Shown here in pieces: positions 27,853 to 37,393 of a stretch of 59,100 nucleotides of DNA. Source of the stretch: an uncultured Caryophanales bacterium (lineage in GTDB: Bacteria > Bacillota_I > Bacilli_A > RF39 > UBA660). Position 1 is the stretch's first letter; each line of letters opens with the position of its first letter. Both the position numbers and the translations under genes were made by a program. The notes beneath the pieces were generated by a model. The model was not told the DNA's origin. It worked only from the letters and a program-made list of their open reading frames with translations, and made no database searches. The stretch is taken from the NCBI GenBank assembly GCA_946624985.1, contig CAMOSQ010000006.1:1-59100 (forward strand), read 5' to 3'.

Positions 27853-28899
27853 ATGAGTAAAGTATTAGACAATAAATGTCCAGGTTGTGGAGCACCAATT
27901 CACTTTAAACCAAAATTAGGTATATTTAAATGCGATTACTGTGAAGGAGAATACACTGCAGAACAACTAAAAGACATGGAAAAAATAAATAAGGAAGAAG
28001 TAGATACAACAAACTATGTAAACTACAACTGTCCAGACTGTGGAGCAGAAATAATAACAGATGAAAATACAGCTGCAACATTCTGTGTATACTGTGGTAA
28101 TACATCAATTATAAAAAATAGGCTATCAGGAGAGTTTGCACCAAGCAAAATAATTCCATTTAAAATGGAAAAACAAAAGGCAATAGAAGCATTCAAAAGA
28201 CTAAGAAAAGGTAGACCACTAACTCCAAAAACATTTACAAGTGAAAATAATATAGAAAAAATACAAGGCGTATATATACCATTTTGGCTATATGAAGTAG
28301 ATGTTGATGGAACAATAGAAGCAACTGCAACAAGAGTAAAATCATGGTCTTCAGGTGATACACACTATACAAAGACAGATTACTATAATGTAGTAAGAAC
28401 CGGTACAATGTCATACCATAGAGTTCCTGTAGATGGCTCAACGAGATTTGCAAATGACATGATGAATACAATTGAACCATTTGATTATAGTAAATTAATA
28501 GATTATAATCACGCTTATTTATCAGGATTCTTAGCAGAAAAATATGATGTAAATAAAAAAGATGCATTTAAAGACGCAGAAACAAGAACACTAAACTCAA
28601 CAAAAGAAGAAATGTTAAATAGCATGCATGGGTATTCAAGTAAGACAATAAGGAAAAATAAGCTTGAATCAAAAGAAAAAAATGTTGAATATGCATTATT
28701 ACCTGTATGGATGGTAAATGTAAAATACAATAATGAATACTATCTATTCGCAATGAATGGTGAATCAGGAAAATTCATAGGAAATATCCCAATAGATAAG
28801 AAAAAAACAATACTAATATCAATAATATCATTTGCAGTATCATTCTTAATTTGTGTGGCAATAAGCTATATAATCTTTAATATGGGAGGTGCTGCATGA
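27853..28899 (+). CDS. TFIIB-type/double zinc-ribbon protein with C-terminal TM
   Basis: CPGCGAPIHFKPKLGIFKCDYC; CPDCGAEIITDENTAATFCVYCG. Confidence 0.8.
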   Translation: MSKVLDNKCPGCGAPIHFKPKLGIFKCDYCEGEYTAEQLKDMEKINKEEVDTTNYVNYNCPDCGAEIITDENTAATFCVYCGNTSIIKNRLSGEFAPSKIIPFKMEKQKAIEAFKRLRKGRPLTPKTFTSENNIEKIQGVYIPFWLYEVDVDGTIEATATRVKSWSSGDTHYTKTDYYNVVRTGTMSYHRVPVDGSTRFANDMMNTIEPFDYSKLIDYNHAYLSGFLAEKYDVNKKDAFKDAETRTLNSTKEEMLNSMHGYSSKTIRKNKLESKEKNVEYALLPVWMVNVKYNNEYYLFAMNGESGKFIGNIPIDKKKTILISIISFAVSFLICVAISYIIFNMGGAA

Positions 28900-29813
28900 A
28901 AAGAGTAAAACAACTAATAGTAATCACACTATGTCTATTACTGAATATTACAACAGTATTTGCAAGTACAAAAACAATAGAAAGAACAGAAGAAAACGAA
29001 TATGGAGTAAATAAACATTGGAATATAACAAATAGTAACAAACAAAATATAAAAAAAACTCCATACGTAAATGCAAACGAAAAAGTATATGATTATGCAG
29101 ATATACTATCTGAAGAAGAAGAAAAAGAAGTATATGAAAAAATCAATAAATTTATAAAAGAAACACATATTGATATGGTATTTGTTTCAATTGATATGCC
29201 ATACTATAATGATAAACAAAATGAAGATTATGCAGCAGATTTTTATGATTATAATGATTTTGGTATAGATTTTGAACATTATAGTGGAATACTATTATTA
29301 AGAAATAAATATTCTAGTGATCCATATTTTGACATGTATACATTTGGAGATGCACAACTATACTTTAACCAAACTAGATATGATGATATACTAGACACCA
29401 TTTATGAATATTTCTATCAAGATAATAATTATCCAAAAGGTTTAGAAATATTTATAAATAAATGCAAAAAATATTATGATTCTGGATATGCATCAAATTA
29501 TAAATATAGCTATATAGATGAGAATGGTTATATACATCAGAATTACCATGTTCCATATTTAGCTTGTGGAATAGGTGCATCAGTAATAACACTAATTACA
29601 ATGCTAATACTAGTAAGAAAAAATAAAATGGTAAGAAAAGCAATAACAGCAAATGAATACTTAGATAAAGGCTCAATAAAATATACACAAAGTATGGACC
29701 AATTCGTAAGATCACATACAACACATTATACAGTATCATCAAGTAGTGGTGGAGGATCACATGGTGGTTCATCAGGTGGTGGACACTCAAGCGGTGGAGG
29801 AAGACACGGGTAA
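28896..29813 (+). CDS. TPM-domain (YgcG-like) membrane protein with Gly/Ser/His-rich tail
   Basis: Signal peptide; VYDYADILSEEEEKEVYEKINKF; C-term SSSGGGSHGGSSGGGHSSGGGRHG. Confidence 0.75.
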   Translation: MKRVKQLIVITLCLLLNITTVFASTKTIERTEENEYGVNKHWNITNSNKQNIKKTPYVNANEKVYDYADILSEEEEKEVYEKINKFIKETHIDMVFVSIDMPYYNDKQNEDYAADFYDYNDFGIDFEHYSGILLLRNKYSSDPYFDMYTFGDAQLYFNQTRYDDILDTIYEYFYQDNNYPKGLEIFINKCKKYYDSGYASNYKYSYIDENGYIHQNYHVPYLACGIGASVITLITMLILVRKNKMVRKAITANEYLDKGSIKYTQSMDQFVRSHTTHYTVSSSSGGGSHGGSSGGGHSSGGGRHG

Positions 29814-29930
29814 TATACCTGTTTTTCTTTACAAAAAAATAGTAAAAAAACAAAAGAAATATAAACATTAATTTACAATAAAGATAATTTTTGATATAAT
29901 TTCTATAGGATTACAATGCAGGAGGTAGTT

Positions 29931-32174
29931 ATGGCTAAAAAGAAAAAAAGAAAAGAAACAAAAAAAGATACTGGTTATTTAATAGAACTAAAAGGAATGT
30001 TATTAATATTAATATCAATAATAGGGATATGTAAATTTGGAATAGTAGGAGAATTTATAGGACATTTCTCAGCATTCTTTGTAGGTGTTGCTTATAACAT
30101 ACTTTTAGCAGTTCTTTTTATAGTCGGTATATATATGATTATTAAAAGAGATTATCCGATATTTTTTTCATCAAAGCTAATTGGAATATATGCAATAGTA
30201 ATATCGATTTTAGTATTTTGCCATATTGACTATATAAAACAATTACAAACATCAGGAACACAAATATTTACAGAAACAATAGATAACCTAATGGCCTTTG
30301 CCAATAAAACAGGACAAATACAAGGTGGAGGTATGGTAGGTGCTGCTTTTTCATGGGCATTTGTATCATTATTTACAATAGAAGGCACAAGAGTTGTATG
30401 TATTGCATTAATAATATTTGGAATAGTAATGTTTACAGGCGTATCAATATACGATATGCTAGCAGCAAGTAAGAACAAAGTATCAAATGCATTAAAACGT
30501 GCTGAAAGTAAATCAAAAGAAAAAGAAAAAGAACTTAAAATTGAAATACCAAATGAAGATGATGATGAAATAGAAGAACCACCAAAAGAAGAACCTTCAA
30601 AAGAGGAACATAAACTTGTAATATCAAGTTTTGATGAACTAAAAAAACAAGAACCACAAGAAGAATCAGTTGTTGTAGATAAAGATGATATAGAAATAAT
30701 AATGCCAGAAGAATATGAAGAAAACAAAGAATATAAATTACCACCAATTGATTTATTAAATAAACCAAAAAAGAAAAACCTATCAGTAAATAAATCAAAA
30801 ATAAATGAAACAGCAGAAATATTAAAAAGTGTATTCCATGACTTTAATATAGACGGGCATGTTGTAACAGCTCATGTGGGTCCTGCAGTAACTCAATATG
30901 AAATGGAAATAAAAGCAGGAACAAAACTAAGTAAAATACTTGGAATACATAGAGAAATAGCACTTGCTCTAGCAGCAAAAGATGTTAGAATTCAAGCGCC
31001 AATTCCAGGAAAGAAAACTGTAGGAATTGAAATCCCAAATGCTCAAACAGCAATGGTATCAGTAAGAGAAATACTAGAAACAATAAAACCAGAAGATGAT
31101 GAAAAGAAACTATTAGTAACATTTGGACAAGACATAATGGGAAATCCTGTAACATGGCAAATAAATAAAACACCTCATATGTTAGTAGCAGGTTCAACAG
31201 GTTCAGGTAAATCAGTATGTATAAACAGTTTAATCGTATCAATGTTAATGCGTACAAAACCAGACGAAGTAAAATTAGTATTAGTTGACCCTAAAAAAGT
31301 TGAACTTTCAATGTACAATGGTGTTCCACATCTACTAGCACCAGTTGTAACAGATGCAAGAAAGGCTAATATCGCCTTAAAGAAAATAGTAGTGGAAATG
31401 GAAAGAAGATATGACGAATTTGAAAGAACAGGAACAAAAAATATAGAAGGATATAACAAATATATTGATAAACAAAACGAACTAAATCCAAATGAACAAC
31501 AAAAACACTTACCATTTATAGTAGTAATAATAGACGAACTTGCAGATTTGATGATGGTAGCAGCAAAAGAAGTAGAAGACTCTATAATGCGTATAACACA
31601 AATGGCTAGAGCTGCAGGAATTCACTTGATAGTTGCAACTCAAAGACCATCAACAGACGTAATAACAGGAGTTGTAAAAGCAAACATTCCAACAAGAGTA
31701 GCATTTGCTGTTTCATCACAAATTGACTCAAGAACAATACTAGATATGGTAGGAGCAGAAAAACTACTAGGAAAAGGAGATATGTTATTCCTTCCACAAG
31801 GTGAAAATATTCCAATAAGAGTTCAAGGAACATTTATATCAGACGATGAAATAAAAGCAGTAGTAGACTATACAATATCACAACAAAAGGCAAGATACGA
31901 CAATACGCTTACGATGGATGACGAAGAAATGAATGCAAAATCATCATTTGATGGTGAGCATGATGCAGAAGAAGAACCACTATATAATGAAATAGTAGAA
32001 TTTGTTGTAACACAAGGAAAAGCAAGCGCATCATTACTTCAAAGAAGATTTCATCTAGGATATAATAGAGCAGCTAGATGTATAGACCTACTAGAAGAAA
32101 GAGGTATAATTGGTCCAAATAATGGATCAAAACCTAGAGAAGTATTAGTAAAATTAGAAGGAAAAGAAGAATAA
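29931..32174 (+). CDS. ftsK: DNA translocase FtsK/SpoIIIE
   Basis: N-terminal TMs, AGSTGSGKSVCINSLI, VLVDPKKVELSMYNGVPHL, ATQRPSTDVITGVVKANIPTR, gamma-like winged helix. Confidence 0.93.
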   Translation: MAKKKKRKETKKDTGYLIELKGMLLILISIIGICKFGIVGEFIGHFSAFFVGVAYNILLAVLFIVGIYMIIKRDYPIFFSSKLIGIYAIVISILVFCHIDYIKQLQTSGTQIFTETIDNLMAFANKTGQIQGGGMVGAAFSWAFVSLFTIEGTRVVCIALIIFGIVMFTGVSIYDMLAASKNKVSNALKRAESKSKEKEKELKIEIPNEDDDEIEEPPKEEPSKEEHKLVISSFDELKKQEPQEESVVVDKDDIEIIMPEEYEENKEYKLPPIDLLNKPKKKNLSVNKSKINETAEILKSVFHDFNIDGHVVTAHVGPAVTQYEMEIKAGTKLSKILGIHREIALALAAKDVRIQAPIPGKKTVGIEIPNAQTAMVSVREILETIKPEDDEKKLLVTFGQDIMGNPVTWQINKTPHMLVAGSTGSGKSVCINSLIVSMLMRTKPDEVKLVLVDPKKVELSMYNGVPHLLAPVVTDARKANIALKKIVVEMERRYDEFERTGTKNIEGYNKYIDKQNELNPNEQQKHLPFIVVIIDELADLMMVAAKEVEDSIMRITQMARAAGIHLIVATQRPSTDVITGVVKANIPTRVAFAVSSQIDSRTILDMVGAEKLLGKGDMLFLPQGENIPIRVQGTFISDDEIKAVVDYTISQQKARYDNTLTMDDEEMNAKSSFDGEHDAEEEPLYNEIVEFVVTQGKASASLLQRRFHLGYNRAARCIDLLEERGIIGPNNGSKPREVLVKLEGKEE

Positions 32175-32286
32175 AATCTTTTCCTTTTAATATACTTATT
32201 AAAATATATATTAATAGTATATAATAAACATCCCTTAAATCTTGAAAAAAAACCCATTTTGTGGTATATTTAAATGGGTGATGAAA

Positions 32287-32706
32287 ATGGCATTAAAATG
32301 GCTAATTGTAATTATAATATGTTGCTTTTTAGAAGCAATTACAATCAACCTAGTATCCGTCTGGTTTATTGCTAGTGGAATAGTCGCACTAATTACATCA
32401 TTTTTTACAGACTCATTTGAAATACAACTGGGAGTTTTCGTTATATTGGGAATATTCTTATTAATTACAACGAGAAAACCATTGCAAAAATTAGTAAATC
32501 AAAAAAAGGAAAAAACAAATATAGATAGAATATTTGATATGACAGGTGTAGTAACAGAAGAAATTTCAAAAAATAAACCTGGAGTAGTAAAAATTGATGG
32601 AAAACAATGGACAGCTGTTTCAGACGAAACTATACCAACAAATAGTATAGTAAAAGTACTACAAATAAATAGTACAAAACTAAAAGTAAAGAAAGTAGAG
32701 GAATAA
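32287..32706 (+). CDS. NfeD-like membrane protein
   Basis: Two/three TM helices followed by OB-like GVVTEEISKNKPGVVKIDGKQWTAVSDETIPTNSIVKV. Confidence 0.78.
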   Translation: MALKWLIVIIICCFLEAITINLVSVWFIASGIVALITSFFTDSFEIQLGVFVILGIFLLITTRKPLQKLVNQKKEKTNIDRIFDMTGVVTEEISKNKPGVVKIDGKQWTAVSDETIPTNSIVKVLQINSTKLKVKKVEE

Positions 32707-32708
32707 AA

Positions 32709-33593
32709 ATGAATTTTTTAATAATATTATTAATATTAATATTCATCATTGTAATACCAAACATAAAAATAGTACCACAAGCAAAAGTATATGTTATAGA
32801 AAGACTAGGATCATATTTCAAAACATGGCATAATGGTTTACAACTTAAAATACCTTTCATAGATAGAGTAGCAAACGTAGTTACACTAAAAGAAGTTGTA
32901 AAAGACTTCGCACCACAACCAGTTATTACAAAAGATAATGTTACAATGCAAATAGATACAGTTGTATATTTTCAAATAACAGATGCAAAACTATATACAT
33001 ATGGTGTAGAAAATCCAATAAACGCTATTGAAACATTAACTGCAACAACATTAAGAAATATAATAGGTGAACTAGAATTAGATCAAACATTAACATCAAG
33101 AGATATAATTAACTCAAAAATGAGAGCAATCTTAGATGAAGCAACAGATCCTTGGGGAATAAAAGTAAATCGTGTAGAAGTAAAAAATATAATTCCACCA
33201 AGAGATATTCAAGAAGCTATGGAAAAACAAATGCGTGCTGAACGTGAAAGAAGAGAAAAAATACTTCAAGCAGAAGGAGAAAAGAAATCAAGCATCCTTA
33301 TTGCAGAAGGAGAAAAAGAAAGTGCAATATTAAGAGCAGAAGCTAAAAAAGAAGCTCAAATAAAAATCGCAGAAGGTGAAGCAGAAGCAATGCTTAAATT
33401 AAAAACAGCAGAAGCAGAAGGTATAAAACTATTAAAAGAAGCAGGAGCAGATAAATCAGTTCTAGCACTAAAAAGTTATGAAGCATTAGCTCAGGTAGCA
33501 AATGGTCAGGCAACTAAAATAATACTACCAGCTGAACTTCAAAACATAGCAGCAATTGGCACAACTATTAATGAAATGATAGAAAAAAAGTAA
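32709..33593 (+). CDS. SPFH/band-7 (stomatin-like) protein
   Basis: VIERLGSYFKTWHNGLQLKIPFIDRV, AEREKREKILQAEGEKKS-type coiled region. Confidence 0.9.
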   Translation: MNFLIILLILIFIIVIPNIKIVPQAKVYVIERLGSYFKTWHNGLQLKIPFIDRVANVVTLKEVVKDFAPQPVITKDNVTMQIDTVVYFQITDAKLYTYGVENPINAIETLTATTLRNIIGELELDQTLTSRDIINSKMRAILDEATDPWGIKVNRVEVKNIIPPRDIQEAMEKQMRAERERREKILQAEGEKKSSILIAEGEKESAILRAEAKKEAQIKIAEGEAEAMLKLKTAEAEGIKLLKEAGADKSVLALKSYEALAQVANGQATKIILPAELQNIAAIGTTINEMIEKK

Positions 33594-33611
33594 GATAACT
33601 TACTTTTTTTT
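33588..33611. terminator. terminator between convergent genes
   Basis: AAGTAAG-ATAA-CTTACTT + T-run. Confidence 0.65.
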
Positions 33612-35009
33612 AATTGAGTAACTACTTGGACCTTGTATAACATTACCATCTATATCATATCTTGAACCATGACAAGGACAATCCCAAGTTTTATCTATTT
33701 CATTAAAAATAAGATTGCACCCTAAATGTGGACACTTATACACCACTTTATGTTTAACACCATCTATATCAGTATATATAGCATACTTAATTCCATCAAT
33801 AATTTCAAAAGTAATATTTGACTTTTTAGGCTTAAAATAAGTAACAACATTATCAAAAATATTTTTAATACAAGAAGAATTAATTAAGCTTTTTCTATTA
33901 ATTGAAACAAGATTCGCATATATATTCTTTTTACCATTAATATAATCTGCTAAGATTGATGCAGCTAACATACCATTTGAAAATCCCCATTTATTAAATG
34001 CAGTCGCAACAAAAATATTTTTTTCAACCTCATCAATAATTGGCAAATAATCAGTTGAAGTAATATCATAATTATACCAGCTATACTCAATTGGATAATT
34101 AAAATGTCTTTTAAAATCATTAATTACACTATTTAAATTATTTTTATGATTTAATTTACCACCTAATAAATCATTTCCACCTGCATATATCATAAAATCT
34201 TTATAGTATCTAATAGACTTAATACTATCATCATTACTAATCATATTACATTTTATATTTTTTAAAACGTGAGATCCAATTAAATATTCCTTTGTAATAT
34301 TAGTAACTATGGGAAAGAATAATTTTTTTACTAAAATAGGATAATGAGTACATATAATAATTTGTTTAGCCTTAATTTTATTTTTGTTAGTTTTTACTAA
34401 AAAATAATCTAACTTTCGACTAATATTTATAGCCCTTGTATATTCATAAATGCTAAACTTTTTCATACATAATTCCTTAACAGAATTAATATATTTAATA
34501 GGATTAAAAACATAAGAAAAATCAGTTTTTATACCATATATACATGGATATCCATTAGGTAATTTATTTATAGTGCTACAATTTATAACATTATCCAAGA
34601 TAGCTTTTTCATTATTAATCTTTTCAATATTATCCTTAGAATTAGTGAATATATATGAATCATTTTTACATAAATCACAATCAATATTATATTTTTTAAT
34701 CATACCAATTAAACTTTTAACAGAATATAATTGAGATTCTAAATACTTAAAACAAAGATCCTTGGAAATTCCTTCAATTTTTTGATAATTATATTCTTGC
34801 ATGACAGAAATTTTACCAGTTGATTTTCCAGTAATTCCATTACCAACTATACTTGAATCAATTAATACAATTTTTTTATTACTATCAAAAAGTTTTAAAA
34901 GAGTAGTCATCCCCGCCATACCACCGCCAATAATCAATACATCACAATCAATATTTTTTTTTGTTATACTAATACTATGTTTAGTGTTTTGCCAAATTGA
35001 TTTATTCAT
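33600..35009 (-). CDS. FAD-dependent oxidoreductase with C-terminal Rieske [2Fe-2S] domain
   Basis: DVLIIGGGMAGMTTLLKL; CPHLGCNLIFNEIDKTWDCPCHGSRYD. Confidence 0.9.
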   Translation of the reverse strand: MNKSIWQNTKHSISITKKNIDCDVLIIGGGMAGMTTLLKLFDSNKKIVLIDSSIVGNGITGKSTGKISVMQEYNYQKIEGISKDLCFKYLESQLYSVKSLIGMIKKYNIDCDLCKNDSYIFTNSKDNIEKINNEKAILDNVINCSTINKLPNGYPCIYGIKTDFSYVFNPIKYINSVKELCMKKFSIYEYTRAINISRKLDYFLVKTNKNKIKAKQIIICTHYPILVKKLFFPIVTNITKEYLIGSHVLKNIKCNMISNDDSIKSIRYYKDFMIYAGGNDLLGGKLNHKNNLNSVINDFKRHFNYPIEYSWYNYDITSTDYLPIIDEVEKNIFVATAFNKWGFSNGMLAASILADYINGKKNIYANLVSINRKSLINSSCIKNIFDNVVTYFKPKKSNITFEIIDGIKYAIYTDIDGVKHKVVYKCPHLGCNLIFNEIDKTWDCPCHGSRYDIDGNVIQGPSSYSIKKK

Positions 35010-35112
35010 GTAATCACCAATTATATAATGTACAAAATACAATGATATATTCAATTGACAAAATTAATATTTTGCTGTATCATTAATTTGAATAGAAAGT
35101 AGGAGTAATCAT

Positions 35113-37041
35113 ATGAATTGTAATAAATGTGGAGCATTATTAGAAAATAACAGTACTTTTTGTAAAAATTGTGGAACACCAGTAACACCACAACCAATAG
35201 AAGGACCAATCCAAGCAACGCAACCAGTAGGTCCACAACCAATAGAAGCAGGCCCAATACCAGCAGCGCAACCAGTAGGTCCACAACCAATAGAAGCAGG
35301 TCCAATTCCAGTAGCGCAACCAGTAGGTCCACAACCAATCGAAGCAGGTCCAATTCCAGTAGCGCAACCAGTAGGTCCACAACCAATAGAAGCAGGCCCA
35401 ATACCAGCAGCGCAACCAGTAGGCCAACAACCAATCGAAGCAGGTCCAATTCCAGTAGCGCAACCAGTAACACCACAACCAATAGAAGCAGGTCCAATAC
35501 CAGCAGCGCAACCAGTAGGTCCACAACCAATCGAAGCAGGTCCAATACCAGTAGCGCAATCAGTAACACCACAACCAATCGAAGCAGAAACAATAGTAGT
35601 AGATCAACCAGTACAGCCTACACAACAACCAATCCCCAATCCACAATTAGAACAACTAAATTATATAAAACAAAATGAAGTAAATCCAATGGGACTAGAA
35701 CTTCCATCATTTGAACCAATAAAAGAGAATGAAACTAAAAGAAAAAAACATTCTATCTTACCAATAATATTAATTTTATTAATCATACTTGGTATAGGTG
35801 GATTTATAGCTTATAAGTATTTTTTTACTCCATCAAATAAAGTAGTAATAGGAATAATTAATGGAACATATGACAAACTTGAAAATGTAATAGATAAGTC
35901 ACAAGCAATTGATTTTGAAAATAATTCTATAACAGTAATTGGAGATTTAGTATTAGATACTAATATAGAAGGATTAGAAGATTTAAAAAATATTAAATTT
36001 AACTACAAATCTGGGATAGATTATAAAAATAAAAAAATGGAATTTGGTGGAAGCATATCAGAAAATAATGTAAATTTAATAAATGTAATAATGTATATGC
36101 TAGATAATAATGCATACATTTCCTTTATAGATGATTATGATGGATTGTTGAAAATAGATACAACAGAAAAAAATCTTGATGAATTAATGGCTATAGAAAA
36201 AACAAAATTTACAAAAGAAGATATAAAATTTATATTAGAATCATATAAGAATATATTAATAGAATCATTAGATATGAATGATTTTAAAAAATCACAAGCA
36301 AATATAATAGTAGATGGACAAGAAACAAATGTATCAAAATACACATATGATCTAAATAATGAAAATATAGAAAAATTATCAAGTAAAATTATAGATAAAT
36401 CATTACAAAATCAAGAGTTATTAGCAACACTTGCAAAAATCTCAGAAAAAACTGTAGAAGAAATTAAATCAGAATTAGAACAATCAAAGTTTACACCAGA
36501 AACCAAAGCATTAAATTTTACAATTAACTTCTATACAAAGGGAGTAACAAATGATTTTGTAGGCGTAGATATACTAAATGAAACAATTGGAAATGTTGAA
36601 GTTAGAATAAATAAGAATAGTACTATTATTGACTTAAAGAATAATAATGAGACACTTGCAACATATATAATTAAATCAAACAGTAAAGAAGATATTACAA
36701 TAGAATTTGAATCATTTCAAGAAAAAAAATCTGGTTCAATAAATCTAACAAGTAAAGAAATTGATAGCAATAATTATGAGGGTACAATAAAATTCAATTA
36801 TAATTTCAATGGTCAAACATTTACAGCATCATCAAATTATACAATGAAAATTGGCAACGAAATAGCAAATATCGATGTAACTGGAGCAAAACCAATGGAA
36901 GAATTGACAGAAGAAGAACAAGCAGCATTATATGAAAAAATAATGCCGCGAATAGAAAATTCAAAACTATATAGTTTTATTAATTCTTTTTTAAGTACAG
37001 AATCATATGAAACACAAGGAGAGATTAACAATACGTTATAA
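35113..37041 (+). CDS. zinc-ribbon, Pro-rich tandem-repeat, single-TM membrane protein
   Basis: MNCNKCGALLENNSTFCKNCGTPV; 16-aa repeats IEAGPIPxAQPVGPQP; TM IILILLIILGIGGFIAYKYFF. Confidence 0.8.
   Translation: MNCNKCGALLENNSTFCKNCGTPVTPQPIEGPIQATQPVGPQPIEAGPIPAAQPVGPQPIEAGPIPVAQPVGPQPIEAGPIPVAQPVGPQPIEAGPIPAAQPVGQQPIEAGPIPVAQPVTPQPIEAGPIPAAQPVGPQPIEAGPIPVAQSVTPQPIEAETIVVDQPVQPTQQPIPNPQLEQLNYIKQNEVNPMGLELPSFEPIKENETKRKKHSILPIILILLIILGIGGFIAYKYFFTPSNKVVIGIINGTYDKLENVIDKSQAIDFENNSITVIGDLVLDTNIEGLEDLKNIKFNYKSGIDYKNKKMEFGGSISENNVNLINVIMYMLDNNAYISFIDDYDGLLKIDTTEKNLDELMAIEKTKFTKEDIKFILESYKNILIESLDMNDFKKSQANIIVDGQETNVSKYTYDLNNENIEKLSSKIIDKSLQNQELLATLAKISEKTVEEIKSELEQSKFTPETKALNFTINFYTKGVTNDFVGVDILNETIGNVEVRINKNSTIIDLKNNNETLATYIIKSNSKEDITIEFESFQEKKSGSINLTSKEIDSNNYEGTIKFNYNFNGQTFTASSNYTMKIGNEIANIDVTGAKPMEELTEEEQAALYEKIMPRIENSKLYSFINSFLSTESYETQGEINNTL
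35206..35610 (+). repeat. 48-bp coding minisatellite (about 7 good copies plus degenerate ends)
   Basis: caaccagtaggtccacaaccaatagaagcaggyccaatwccagyagcg unit. Confidence 0.88.
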
Positions 37042-37069
37042 AAGAACTACCTGTTAAGGTAGTTCTTTA
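37041..37069. terminator. bidirectional terminator
   Basis: AAGAACTACC-TGTTAA-GGTAGTTCTT. Confidence 0.7.
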
Positions 37070-37310
37070 AATTTCCTTCTAACTTTGGTAAACCATAATT
37101 AGAATTATAATAATTAGGATATTCATTAAGATGTGCAAGTGCAATTTTTGCAGTCATTTCTAAATCATCATTAGTAATATTAGTAAGAGGATTAATATAA
37201 CCATGCTCAAGTTCAATATTTATTCCAGTTAAAAAATCATTTGCACTAAATTGATCAAACCGAACATTTAACTTATTTGCAATCCTAATAGCATCATATA
37301 AATCAAACAT
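37047..37310 (-). CDS. DUF5661-like small protein
   Basis: ELEHGYINPLTNITNDDLEMTAKIALAHLNEYPNYY. Confidence 0.65.
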   Translation of the reverse strand: MFDLYDAIRIANKLNVRFDQFSANDFLTGINIELEHGYINPLTNITNDDLEMTAKIALAHLNEYPNYYNSNYGLPKLEGNLKNYLNR

Positions 37311-37393
37311 TAAATCACCAATATATTATATGAATTACTTTGACTTTTAATATAATAAGTAATATAATTATTAATAGGATAGAGAGGTAATTT

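Noticed and set aside
29931-32174. SpoIIIE as evidence of sporulation
   Set aside because: FtsK and SpoIIIE are not distinguishable here and no other sporulation gene is seen.
35206-35610. 48-bp repeats as CRISPR/iteron array
   Set aside because: Contiguous in-frame coding repeats with no unique spacers.
35051-35678. Long overlapping ORFs in other frames (35051-35593 -, 35140-35559 -, 35169-35678 +)
   Set aside because: They arise because the 48-bp repeat is a multiple of 3 without stops; products are low-complexity Leu/Val/Trp or Thr/Ser repeats and the + frame has the zinc ribbon, RBS and TM.
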